21,850 nt of DNA from Chitinophagaceae bacterium UBA3961 (lineage in GTDB: Bacteria > Bacteroidota > Bacteroidia > Chitinophagales > Chitinophagaceae), in NCBI GenBank assembly GCA_002385265.1, contig DGDD01000008.1, forward strand, positions 1-21,850, in the 5' to 3' direction. Within the stretch, counting starts at the first letter, position 1. Each line of letters starts with the position of its first letter. The translations under genes were made by a program, and so were the position numbers. Positions 7,078 to 13,933 of the stretch are shown here, piece after piece. Under the pieces are notes generated by a model that saw only the letters and a list, made by a program, of their open reading frames with translations, did no database searches and had not been told where the DNA came from.

Positions 7078-8136
7078 CTACCCCCTGTTCCTCCCCTTGT
7101 TCTTTCTCTGTATCTCCTCGTTTCCCGCCAACTCCACCCTCCCCTCCTTCCACTTCACCAACTTCACCCCGGATGCGGTAATTTCTAAACAGGTGATATC
7201 ACCGTCGTCAAAACAACAACAACCACTGTTGTAGTAAGTGGGTTTTTCGGGGCGACGCGGTTGGTAGTCTTTAGGGAATTGATTTCGAATACGGTGCAAT
7301 TCTGATAGAATATGGTTACGTTCTTCTTCTGTTGTAACTTTTTCTAAGCGAATGATCAATTGATCGAAGTGGGTAAGCGATTGAAAAATGGGTTGGTGCG
7401 TATGACCCGCTACTAAATTCATTCCCACTTGCTGTTGTGCCGACCATCGGTACATGATTTCATTGTGTAAGGAAATATTGTCGAGCGAATCAGAGAGTGA
7501 ATTAATAGAGATTTTCAGCAGTCGTTGAATGGGCGACCAAATGTTCGCTACAACCCATTTGCTAAATGGGTTTCCGTCGGAACGAATATCACCCTGATGC
7601 CCATGCGCAATAAAATATTGTTGATCGGGAAATTGAAGTAAAAGTGCTTCATAAAACCAAAGCTTCCCTCCCATCAATTCGTCCAAAGTTTGCCTTGTTG
7701 CATTTTTTACAGCGTACTCTTCATCATGATTTCCGAACAAGCGATAATACCTGCCTGCAGCATAAAATTTCTTTTCTGCGAGTAGAGATTCATGATGAAC
7801 CGAGAGAACTTTTTTCAGATTGCTTTCCCAAAGTTCTTCTGCGTCGCCATTGTTTATAAGTGTGAAACCGTTTTGATAGTAGTAATCGAGCGCTTTGAGA
7901 TAGGCAGGTGCGGCCGGAAGAAAATCGTCGGCTCGGTCGCCGCCACCTTTGTGCTGATCGGAAACGATCACCCATTTGCTTTCGGGATCGCAAGGAATGG
8001 CCAGGCCTCTTTTCGACTCGGAGTTGCAAGTATCTTTCAATAATTCATCGAGCGCCTTATGAACTTTGGATTCATCGGGAGAAGAAGACCATTTATTGAT
8101 CAAACCGACCAACCATCTCTTAAAACTTGCTGCCAT
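7078..8136 (-). CDS. Calcineurin-like metallophosphoesterase
   Basis: This 352-residue protein has all the metal-binding motifs of the calcineurin-like phosphoesterase fold in order: DQH (Asp60-His62), GD (97-98), GNHD (135-138), HGH (178-180) and GHTH (244-247). There is no signal peptide, so the protein is probably cytosolic. The family hydrolyses phosphomonoesters or diesters; the substrate cannot be told, and LpxH-like activity is only one possibility. The start codon directly abuts the stop codon of the upstream membrane-protein gene, so the two are translationally coupled. The last about 15 residues (from GNEEIQRKN to the end) and the stop are encoded by repeat DNA: 7079-7122 matches the B module at 8778-8821 with four differences in 44 bases. 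The original C terminus was probably elsewhere. Confidence 0.9.
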   Translation of the reverse strand: MAASFKRWLVGLINKWSSSPDESKVHKALDELLKDTCNSESKRGLAIPCDPESKWVIVSDQHKGGGDRADDFLPAAPAYLKALDYYYQNGFTLINNGDAEELWESNLKKVLSVHHESLLAEKKFYAAGRYYRLFGNHDEEYAVKNATRQTLDELMGGKLWFYEALLLQFPDQQYFIAHGHQGDIRSDGNPFSKWVVANIWSPIQRLLKISINSLSDSLDNISLHNEIMYRWSAQQQVGMNLVAGHTHQPIFQSLTHFDQLIIRLEKVTTEEERNHILSELHRIRNQFPKDYQPRRPEKPTYYNSGCCCFDDGDITCLEITASGVKLVKWKEGRVELAGNEEIQRKNKGRNRG

Positions 8137-8661
8137 TTAGATACGGTACTTTTTTCTTTCCGTCAAACTAAGCAAGAAGAACAGTAACCCTATGATGGAG
8201 AACAACAATACAATTAGAATGATGGAGAATTTTACCAAGGCCATATCGTAGGTTAAGTGCACCATGGTAGTATAGGCTTGCTTTTTTATGGTAACAAGCA
8301 TGCCGATGTTTTCAACGATATCACAAATACCGGCGATAATGGAAAGAACAGCGAAGAAGTTACCTGCTTTGCGGAGTACATAGTGCTTCGACAGTTCCCC
8401 GAAAAAGCGGGCGGCGCTGTAAAGCATAATGGTATAGCAAATAAGAAAGAGAAAATCGATGTAGATGCCGTTTACAAAATGTTGTTGGTATTCGGGCGTC
8501 CAAAATTTGGTGAGTTCTGCCGCTCTTTCGGGAGTTTTGGCCATTTCAAAATCCACGATCTCACGACCCGAAATTCCATTCGTGACCTTCCTCATCAAGA
8601 AGTAAACGATTACCGTTGCAAAAAACGACCAACCAAGTGATTTTCGAATAGCAGGATTCAT
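8137..8661 (-). CDS. Four-helix integral membrane protein, unknown function
   Basis: I do not recognise a named family for this 174-residue protein. It has four hydrophobic segments at about residues 9-24, 64-85, 100-124 and 142-166, with a hydrophilic loop of about 40 residues after the first helix. Acidic residues sit inside or beside helices (Asp70 in YIDFLFL; Asp114 and Glu117 in CDIVENIG), which may matter for function. It ends with a basic tail (ERKKYRI). Its TAA is immediately followed by the ATG of the metallophosphoesterase, so the two proteins are made from one message and may act together at the membrane (inference). Start is ATG 8661; the region upstream is repeat DNA, and no convincing promoter is visible. 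Confidence 0.8.
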   Translation of the reverse strand: MNPAIRKSLGWSFFATVIVYFLMRKVTNGISGREIVDFEMAKTPERAAELTKFWTPEYQQHFVNGIYIDFLFLICYTIMLYSAARFFGELSKHYVLRKAGNFFAVLSIIAGICDIVENIGMLVTIKKQAYTTMVHLTYDMALVKFSIILIVLLFSIIGLLFFLLSLTERKKYRI

Positions 8662-8699
8662 GTAGTGAACCGTTTGGAGTAGGAAGGTAAGAATAATTG

Positions 8700-8752
8700 A
8701 GAATTAAGAGTTAGGAATTAAGAATTAAGAATTAAGAATTGAACAGCCGAAG
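8700..8752 (-). repeat. AT-rich AATTAAG heptamer tail with GAACAGCCG
   Basis: AATTAAG is repeated in tandem with period 7, with one diverged unit, then joins GAACAGCCGAAG. The same join between an AT-rich tail and GAACAGCCG or its complement occurs near 17310 and 20402. Confidence 0.75.
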
Positions 8753-8900
8753 TACAGGAACGAGGATAAGAGGAGACGAGGAACGAGGAAATACAGAGAA
8801 AGAACAGGGAGAAGAACAGGGGGTAATACAGGAACGAGGATGAGAGGAGACGAAGAACGAGGAAATACAGGGAAAGAACAGGGAGATGAGCAGGGGTTAG
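8753..8900 (-). repeat. B module, two tandem 74-bp units
   Basis: Unit 1 is 8753-8826 and unit 2 is 8827-8900. Both begin TACAGGAACGAGGAT, pass through AGAGGAGACGA and GAGGAAATACAG, and end in a CAGGG-rich stretch. An inverted pair with the same 74-base period is at 20526-20638. Confidence 0.9.
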
Positions 8901-8937
8901 CGCTGCGTTATCGCTGCGATCTCTGCGCCGCTGCGGT
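8901..8937 (-). repeat. A module (37 bp), inverted copy
   Basis: Minus strand reads ACCGCAGCGGCGCAGAG, then ATCGCAGCGATAACGCAGCG. The core has one substitution (GAGATCGC rather than GCGATCGC). Confidence 0.9.
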
Positions 8938-8962
8938 TTAACTTGAACAGTCAAAATGATTG

Positions 8963-9023
8963 AATATCGGAGGCTAATCTGTGAGAATCTGTTGTAATCT
9001 GCGGTATCTGTGGTGAAAATTAG
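8963..9023 (-). repeat. C module (61 bp), inverted copy
   Basis: Reverse complement matches 5462-5522 with three differences in 61 bases. The flanking sequence beyond TTCGATATTC/CCGATATTC is different, so the module boundary is sharp. Confidence 0.9.
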
Positions 9024-9047
9024 GAGGAAATATAGATAGACTGCCAG

Positions 9048-9084
9048 CGCTGCGTTACCGTTGCGATCGCTGCGCCGCCGCGGT
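9048..9084 (-). repeat. A module (37 bp), inverted copy
   Basis: Minus strand starts ACCGCGGCGGCGCAGCG, has the GCGATCGC core, and ends ACGGTAACGCAGCG. Confidence 0.92.
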
Positions 9085-9189
9085 AAAGAGCAATTTATTT
9101 TCAAGTCTTTTAAGTTAATTGTATTCCACTTGAATTACACTTTATAGCCCAGAGATTCCTTACCTTTATTTCCAACCAAACAGTCAAAT

Positions 9190-11955
9190 ATGAGAATCGC
9201 CATCACGTTCTGCTTCATGCTCTTATCCTTGTTTTCATTTGCACAATCTACTACGGTATCCGGTAAAGTACTGGACTCCAAAACAGGCAAAGGAATTACC
9301 GGCGCCTCTGTTCAAGTAGTGAGCACTAAAAAAGGAGTTAGTACGGCTTCCGATGGAAGCTTTACCGTGACGGCTGCTGCCAATGATGAATTACAAATTA
9401 GTGCCGTAGGGTATAAAACCACCACCTTTGCCGTTGCGGGTAGAACCACGCTGGAAATCAGTCTAGACGCCACTGCACAAGAACTCGGTGAAGTAGTGTT
9501 AGTAGGTACGCGCCGTGCCGGACGCGTAAAAATTGAAACTCCGGTACCCGTTGACCTCGTTAACATTGGTCAAATTTCTGCTACTACAGCCCGTACCGAC
9601 ATTACTTCTATTCTCAACTACGCCGCCCCCTCTTTCAACTATAACAAACAAAGTGGTAGTGACGGTGCCGATCATATTGATCTGGCTACGCTTCGCGGAT
9701 TGGGCCCCGATCAAACCCTTGTTCTGGTAAACGGTAAACGCCGCCACCAAACCGCTTTTGTAGCCGTATTTGGAACGCGCGGTAGAGGTAACTCAGGCAC
9801 CGATTTGAGCGCCCTACCAATGGGAGCTATTGACCGTGTTGAAATTCTTAGAGACGGTGCTTCTGCTCAATACGGGTCGGATGCTATTGCAGGGGTAATT
9901 AACCTCGTTCTTAAGAAAACGACCGGAGAATTTACCGGCTCAATTAGCACAAGTGGCTATTATGACAAGAAGTACAATACCTATTTCAAAAGAGATTACA
10001 ATCAATACATTTACGAAGGCGCTATTGACGGTAAAAATGTAAATTTTAATGGCAACTACGGATTTAAAGTGGGTCAACAAGGTGGCTTCATCAACTTAAC
10101 TGCCAATTTTATCAGCCAAGGAAAAACATTCCGTCAGGCTTTGGATACCAACGCCAATAGCAGTGAATTCATGTACACCAATATTTACCGTCGCGCTCAT
10201 GGCGATGGAAGTGTTACCAGCGGTGGATTGTTTTACAATATGGAATTGCCGATTTTAGGCACAAAAGCCACTTTCTATTCTTTCGGCGGTTACAATGGAA
10301 AGAAAAGCGATGCTTTCGCTTTCACAAGAAACTGGAGCGCTCGACCCGATCGCTTTCCAACTAATGCAAATGGAACTTTGATTTATGTGCCTTCTATCAT
10401 GAAAGTAACTGCTGATGCTGATACATTCTATAATCCTCATATTCAAACCAATATTGGAGACCTTTCCATTTCAGGAGGCATTAAAGGACAAACAAGCGGA
10501 GGCTGGGACTGGGATTTAAGTAATAGTTATGGTAGAAATAAGTTTCATTTCTACGGTGATAAAACCTTCAATGCTTCCAAAGGCGCTAGTCAAACTCATT
10601 TCGATGACGGTGGCTTTAGCTTCTCACAGAACACGGTTAACTTAAACATGAACAAAGAGCTTTCCAAAAAATTCAATCTTGCCTTTGGAGCTGAATTCCG
10701 AGCTGAACAATATAAATTGTTTGCCGGTGAAGAAGCGTCTTATAAGAACTATGATCCAACCGGAGATAAAGCAACCGGTTCTCAAGGTTTCCCAGGCTAT
10801 CAACCATCAGATGTTGTAACTGCGAATAGAACCGTTGTTGGATTTTATGCTGATGGCGAATGGGATGTTACCAAGAAATTGTTCCTTGAATCTGCTTTGC
10901 GCTTTGAGCACTACAGTGATTTCGGTTCAACCTTAAATGCAAAACTGGCGGGCAAAATAAAAGCAGCTGACAATTTCAATATCAGAGGTAGCGTAAGTAC
11001 CGGTTTCCGTGCACCTTCTTTGCAGCAGATCAATTTTAGTTCAACGTTCACTACAGTACAAGGCGGTAATATTGCGGAAGTTAAGATTGCCCCAAACTAC
11101 AGCCCTATCACAAAAGCAGCGGGTATTCCAAACTTGAAGCAAGAGAAATCAGTGAATGCCAGCTTAGGTTTCACTTGGAAACCATCAAAGAATTGGAATG
11201 TAACCATTGATGGATATTGGGTGAAAATAAAAGACAGAGTAGTATTGAGTGGTCAATTCAGTGTTGACGACAATACCCTTGACGCAGGATTAATTTCAGC
11301 AATGCAAGGGTTGAATGTGAGTCTTGCACAATTCTTCGCAAATGCCGTGAACACCAACAATCGCGGTGTTGACATCGTAATTGATTACAACAAAAAACTT
11401 TCCGGTGGCAGAAGCTTCAAGGGATTGTTTACAGCAAACTTCCAGAAGATGACCATCGACCAGGTGAATGTACCTGCAAAATTGAATGATACAGAAGATC
11501 ATCGCAAGACTTTCTTCAGTGACCGAGAAGAGAAGTTTGTATTAGCGAGTGCGCCTAATAGTAAGTTTGCGTTTAATTTTGAATATGGCATTCAAAAGCT
11601 CACTATTGGAACACGGTTCACCTATTTCGGGAAAGTGGTGTTGTTGGGTTATGGAGAAGATGGATTGGGAATCAATCCTCAAGTACCTTCTGATGCTGAC
11701 CCTGCTAAATATGTTCCTGATCAGTACAATTACAACGGCAAGTTGGTGAGTGATTTGTATTTCAATTATGCAATTAGTAAGAAAGTAAATATGGGTTGGG
11801 GTGCTGATAACATTTTCAACGTGCATCCTGACTTGGGGATCAATCCTCTTGCTCGCGGATGGGCGTTCAACAACGAAACCGGTGGCCCTTGGGATGCTGT
11901 GCAAATGGGGGGTAATGGGATTAGAGGGTTTGTGAGATTGGGTTTTAAGTTCTAA
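9190..11955 (+). CDS. TonB-dependent outer-membrane receptor with carboxypeptidase-like N-domain
   Basis: This 921-residue receptor starts with a signal peptide (MRIAITFCFMLLSLFSFAQS). A CarboxypepD_reg-like domain covers about residues 22-95 (TVSGKVLDSKTGKGITGASV). A TonB-box-like GEVVLVGTR lies at 100-108. The plug covers about 115-245, including RGLGPDQTLVLVNGKRRH and VEILRDGASAQYGSDAIAG. The rest is a beta-barrel ending in the aromatic GFVRLGFKF expected for outer-membrane insertion. Such receptors import bulky nutrients or metal complexes using TonB energy. No SusD partner, hydrolase or regulator is adjacent, so the substrate is open. The gene is monocistronic, with an intrinsic terminator 25 bases after its stop. 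A weak TACCTTTA box at 9161-9168 may be its -7 element, but no -33 element fits. Confidence 0.93.
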   Translation: MRIAITFCFMLLSLFSFAQSTTVSGKVLDSKTGKGITGASVQVVSTKKGVSTASDGSFTVTAAANDELQISAVGYKTTTFAVAGRTTLEISLDATAQELGEVVLVGTRRAGRVKIETPVPVDLVNIGQISATTARTDITSILNYAAPSFNYNKQSGSDGADHIDLATLRGLGPDQTLVLVNGKRRHQTAFVAVFGTRGRGNSGTDLSALPMGAIDRVEILRDGASAQYGSDAIAGVINLVLKKTTGEFTGSISTSGYYDKKYNTYFKRDYNQYIYEGAIDGKNVNFNGNYGFKVGQQGGFINLTANFISQGKTFRQALDTNANSSEFMYTNIYRRAHGDGSVTSGGLFYNMELPILGTKATFYSFGGYNGKKSDAFAFTRNWSARPDRFPTNANGTLIYVPSIMKVTADADTFYNPHIQTNIGDLSISGGIKGQTSGGWDWDLSNSYGRNKFHFYGDKTFNASKGASQTHFDDGGFSFSQNTVNLNMNKELSKKFNLAFGAEFRAEQYKLFAGEEASYKNYDPTGDKATGSQGFPGYQPSDVVTANRTVVGFYADGEWDVTKKLFLESALRFEHYSDFGSTLNAKLAGKIKAADNFNIRGSVSTGFRAPSLQQINFSSTFTTVQGGNIAEVKIAPNYSPITKAAGIPNLKQEKSVNASLGFTWKPSKNWNVTIDGYWVKIKDRVVLSGQFSVDDNTLDAGLISAMQGLNVSLAQFFANAVNTNNRGVDIVIDYNKKLSGGRSFKGLFTANFQKMTIDQVNVPAKLNDTEDHRKTFFSDREEKFVLASAPNSKFAFNFEYGIQKLTIGTRFTYFGKVVLLGYGEDGLGINPQVPSDADPAKYVPDQYNYNGKLVSDLYFNYAISKKVNMGWGADNIFNVHPDLGINPLARGWAFNNETGGPWDAVQMGGNGIRGFVRLGFKF

Positions 11956-11980
11956 GTTTATAGTAATTGAGTTTTTTAGT

Positions 11981-12017
11981 AAAGCCCGCTTCGAAATCAA
12001 TCGAAAGCGGGTTTTTA
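11981..12017 (+). terminator. Intrinsic terminator of the TonB receptor gene
   Basis: AAAGCCCGCTTCGA pairs with TCGAAAGCGGGTTTTT across a short loop (one bulged base), giving a GC-rich stem followed by a T-tract, 25 bases after the receptor's stop codon. Confidence 0.85.
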
Positions 12018-12027
12018 TTTTGATTAG

Positions 12028-12135
12028 TTTACGCTACCGCAAAGGCACAAAGAACGCAACGGTACGCAAAGACTGTACTATCATGCTGCAACGTTGCGAA
12101 CCTTCGCGTTCTTCAAAACGTTGCGGCAGTGTAAA
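12028..12135. repeat. Palindromic 108-bp repeat, unit 1
   Basis: Ends are TTTACGCTACCGCAA and, inverted, TTTACACTGCCGCAA, so the unit is an imperfect palindrome with 15-bp terminal inverted repeats. Interior words GAACGCAA and CGCAA recur on both arms. It differs from unit 2 at about nine of 108 positions. The form is that of a small MITE-like element; no target duplication was identified. Confidence 0.85.
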
Positions 12136-12169
12136 AAATGAAGAATACTACTGCCTGATATTCGATCAG

Positions 12170-12277
12170 TTTACTCTACCGCAAAGACACAACGAACGCA
12201 ACGGTACGCAAAGACTCTACTATCAAGCTGCCACGTTGCGAACCTTTGCGTTCTTCAAAACGTTGCGGTAGCGTAAA
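12170..12277. repeat. Palindromic 108-bp repeat, unit 2
   Basis: Same length as unit 1 and about nine differences from it, 34 bases further on. Terminal inverted repeats are TTTACTCTACCGCAA and, inverted, TTTACGCTACCGCAA. Either arm contains GAACGCAA and a GGTNCGCAA word. The direct repeat of a palindromic unit suggests tandem duplication or two insertions. Confidence 0.85.
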
Positions 12278-12310
12278 AAAAAGAACCCTAGAGTTCCAAG
12301 AATATTTAGG

Positions 12311-12367
12311 GTTGTCAGCAACAACACACAACCAAAATACAATCTATTGTATTTCTATTTTTGCTTC
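12311..12367 (+). promoter_or_regulatory. Conserved upstream region of GxxExxY gene 1 with -7 box
   Basis: TATTTTTG (12356-12363) matches TAnnTTTG and stands four bases before the ATG, implying a very short or absent leader. ACAACCAA (12328-12335) lies 20 bases upstream, where the -33 element is expected. The 57 bases before the ATG align without gaps to those before the other GxxExxY gene (13719-13775, minus), with 40 identities by eye. An inverted repeat AAATACAA/TTGTATTT (12335-12354) overlaps the spacer. Confidence 0.65.
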
Positions 12368-12763
12368 ATGGAAAAAGAAAATGAACTTTCAAAGTTAATT
12401 CTAGATGCAGCATTTGAAGCGCATAAATTATATGGTCCTGGTCTATTAGAAAGTATCTATACCGAAGCCTTGTATATACTGCTCTTACAAAAAGGATTAA
12501 AAGTATCCAAAGAGCAAGCACTGCCCGTATACCTCGGAGAGATAAAATTAGGAGTAGGTTATCGAATGGACTTAGTTGTAGAAGATTCAGTTATTGTTGA
12601 AGTGAAGTCAGTTGAAGCAATACATGAAATTCATGTAGCCCAAGTACTTACCTATTTAAAAGTAAGCAATATAAAACTCGGCCTCATCATCAACTTCAAC
12701 TCCATTCTTTTGAAAGATGGTATACGGAGAGTTACGAACAGGCTTTACCCGATCAGCAATTGA
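12368..12763 (+). CDS. GxxExxY family protein (PD-(D/E)XK-like), copy 1
   Basis: This 131-residue protein from ATG 12368 (MEKENELS) belongs to the GxxExxY family, named for the motif seen here as GLLESIY. The family is assigned to the PD-(D/E)XK nuclease superfamily. Candidate catalytic residues are the Asp in GYRMDLVV and the Glu and Lys in VIVEVKSVEAI, and the C-terminal LGLIINFNSILLKDGIRR is also conserved. The cellular role is not established. A TTG 21 bases upstream would extend the frame but lies inside the -7 region, so the ATG is preferred. The gene follows two palindromic repeat units and overlaps the GNAT gene by 19 bases tail to tail. A paralogue with a similar upstream region lies less than 1 kb away. 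Confidence 0.9.
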   Translation: MEKENELSKLILDAAFEAHKLYGPGLLESIYTEALYILLLQKGLKVSKEQALPVYLGEIKLGVGYRMDLVVEDSVIVEVKSVEAIHEIHVAQVLTYLKVSNIKLGLIINFNSILLKDGIRRVTNRLYPISN

Positions 12764-13239
12764 TAAAATGCTAAATCCAACCACCGATTGAATTTAAACC
12801 CTACCTCTTTGATCACTCCCACCTCTCTAAATCCGAATTGCTCGTGCAATTTAATACTCACCGCATTCGACGCATCAATACCCGCCATGATGCAGTGATA
12901 CCCTTGCAATTTTGCTGCATTGATGATCTCAGGCATGAGAATTTTGCCAAGCCCTTTCCCGCGATGATCTTTATGAATGTAAATAGAATGCTCTACGGTT
13001 GGCTTGTAGGCCGCGCGTTCGCGGAAGGTTCCATAAGATCCAAAGCCGAGTAGTTGATCGTTTTCATCCACCAGGCCAATGACGGGGTAATTACCGGCAT
13101 CTTTTGTTTTGAACCAAGCGTTCATGTTTTCGAGTGTGCGTGGTTCGTAGTCGTAGAGGGCTGTGGAGTTGAGTATGGCATCGTTGAATATTTCAAGTAT
13201 CTGCGGGGCGTATGCGGGGGTGAGGTTTTTTAGTTGCAT
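12745..13239 (-). CDS. GNAT acetyltransferase, phosphinothricin/methionine-sulfoximine type
   Basis: A 164-residue single GNAT domain. The acetyl-CoA-binding loop is RGKGLGK (residues 93-99), preceded by the beta-4 strand VEHSIYIHKDH and followed by ASNAVSIKLHEQFGFREVG, a combination typical of the PAT/MnaT (YncA-like) group. Those enzymes acetylate methionine sulfoximine, methionine sulfone or phosphinothricin and probably serve detoxification; the true substrate here is unknown. The start is ATG 13239. A TAACTTTA box (13262-13269 on the minus strand) could be a weak -7 element. Its 3' end overlaps GxxExxY copy 1 by 19 bases, and its upstream region begins 44 bases from an A-module repeat. 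Confidence 0.88.
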   Translation of the reverse strand: MQLKNLTPAYAPQILEIFNDAILNSTALYDYEPRTLENMNAWFKTKDAGNYPVIGLVDENDQLLGFGSYGTFRERAAYKPTVEHSIYIHKDHRGKGLGKILMPEIINAAKLQGYHCIMAGIDASNAVSIKLHEQFGFREVGVIKEVGFKFNRWLDLAFYQLLIG

Positions 13240-13283
13240 GCGAATATTTGAAAATTGCTACTAAAGTTAGTGAAAGTTTTTGA

Positions 13284-13320
13284 ACCGCGGCGGCGCAGCG
13301 ATCGCAGCGATTTCGCAGCG
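13284..13320 (+). repeat. A module (37 bp), direct copy, left flank of GxxExxY gene 2
   Basis: ACCGCGGCGGCGCAGCG, core GCGATCGC, end GATTTCGCAGCG. It lies 17 bases beyond the stop codon of the GxxExxY gene. An inverted copy is on the other side of the gene at 13823-13859. Confidence 0.92.
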
Positions 13321-13337
13321 AAGCACTGCACTAAAAA

Positions 13338-13718
13338 TTACAGTCCATTGGCGAATCTTCTAATACCGCTTTTCAACAGAATGGTATTAAAATTAATGAG
13401 TAAGCCAAGCTTATATTCACCTATTTTAAGATAAGTTAATATTTGTGCTTCATGAATAGGTGCAATTGCCTCAACTGCCTTTACCTCTACGATTACTTTC
13501 TTATCAACTTCCAAATCAAGCCTATACCCCAAGTCTAATCTGATTCCATCATAAAAAACAGGCAGTGGCTTTTCTTTCGTTACAGCAAGCCCTGATTTTT
13601 GCAATTTCGAATACAACGCTTCCTTATATACGCTCTCTAAGAGTCCCGGTCCCAATTGTCTATGGATATCAAAAGCCACATCAAGAATTTCAGTTGCGAT
13701 TTCATTTTCTGTTTTCAT
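13338..13718 (-). CDS. GxxExxY family protein (PD-(D/E)XK-like), copy 2
   Basis: This 126-residue paralogue of the protein at 12368-12763 has GLLESVY at residues 25-31, Asp68 in GYRLDLEV, Glu78 and Lys80 in VIVEVKAVEAI, and ends LLKSGIRRFANGL. All candidate nuclease-fold residues are kept, so it looks intact. The family is assigned to the PD-(D/E)XK superfamily but has no firmly known task. The start ATG 13718 stands four bases after a TATCTTTG box, so its leader is minimal. The gene is framed by two A-module repeats in inverted orientation (13284-13320 and 13823-13859), an arrangement like a small cassette. The two proteins are clearly homologous but diverged, so the duplication is not recent. 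Confidence 0.9.
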   Translation of the reverse strand: MKTENEIATEILDVAFDIHRQLGPGLLESVYKEALYSKLQKSGLAVTKEKPLPVFYDGIRLDLGYRLDLEVDKKVIVEVKAVEAIAPIHEAQILTYLKIGEYKLGLLINFNTILLKSGIRRFANGL

Positions 13719-13775
13719 GAAGCAAAGATATCGCAGCCCAAAATTGTAAATTGGTTGTATGTTGTTACATACAAC
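13719..13775 (-). promoter_or_regulatory. Conserved upstream region of GxxExxY gene 2 with -7 box
   Basis: The minus strand reads TATCTTTG at 13730-13723, a full TAnnTTTG match, then CTTC and the ATG. ACAACCAA (complement of 13751-13758) lies 20 bases upstream, the same spacing as in copy 1. The block AACAACAYACAACCAA is shared with copy 1. Confidence 0.65.
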
Positions 13776-13776
13776 C
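13753..13776. promoter_or_regulatory. 9-bp inverted repeat upstream of GxxExxY gene 2
   Basis: GGTTGTATG (13753-13761) and CATACAACC (13768-13776) pair perfectly around TTGTTA. It overlaps the ACAACCAA element at the -33 position and so resembles an operator. Copy 1 has only a partial counterpart (GTTGT ... ACAAC at 12311-12325). Confidence 0.45.
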
Positions 13777-13822
13777 TCAACTTTATAAATGTGAGTATTG
13801 AAAACTGCCTATCTGTATCTAA

Positions 13823-13859
13823 CGCTGCGCAAACGCCGCGATCGCTGCGCCGCTGCGGT
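13823..13859 (-). repeat. A module (37 bp), inverted copy, right flank of GxxExxY gene 2
   Basis: Minus strand starts ACCGCAGCGGCGCAGCG, contains GCGATCGC, then GGCGTTTGCGCAGCG. It is opposite in orientation to the copy at 13284-13320, so the two frame a 576-base segment. Confidence 0.92.
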
Positions 13860-13933
13860 AAAACACTCAGAAATAAAACAAGCATGTTAGTTCAATACTT
13901 AACTACTATACACTATGCGGTGAGATACGCCTT

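Larger units (their letters stand above)
8662..9189. other. Intergenic region almost filled by mosaic repeats
   Basis: No credible gene. Read on the minus strand from 9084 the order is A module, spacer, C module, spacer, A module, two 74-bp B units, GGCTGTTC, then an AATTCTT-type tail that ends about 40 bases before the start codon at 8661. The remaining 105 bases (9085-9189) form the upstream region of the TonB receptor. Confidence 0.85.
11956..12367. other. Intergenic region: terminator, twin palindromic repeats, promoter
   Basis: It contains the receptor's terminator (11981-12017), two 108-bp palindromic repeat units (12028-12135 and 12170-12277) and the upstream region of the GxxExxY gene (12311-12367). 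The 83-codon open frame across the repeats (12020-12271) is repeat translation and not a gene. Confidence 0.8.

Noticed and set aside
8718..9104. Minus-strand 128-codon frame with a leucine/serine-rich end
   Set aside because: It runs through the A, B and C modules; the hydrophobic look comes from repeated TCTTCC/TCCTCG words.
9161..9168. TACCTTTA as -7 box of the first TonB receptor
   Set aside because: One base off TAnnTTTG and no TTG/TTTG at 17-23 bases upstream; kept only as a remark in the gene entry.
12020..12271. Plus-strand 83-codon frame
   Set aside because: It spans both 108-bp palindromic units and repeats itself accordingly; no start signal.
13284..13859. Target-site duplication around the inverted A modules
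   Set aside because: Bases outside the two repeats (…TTTTTG and AAAACA…) do not match each other, so insertion as one unit cannot be shown from this window.
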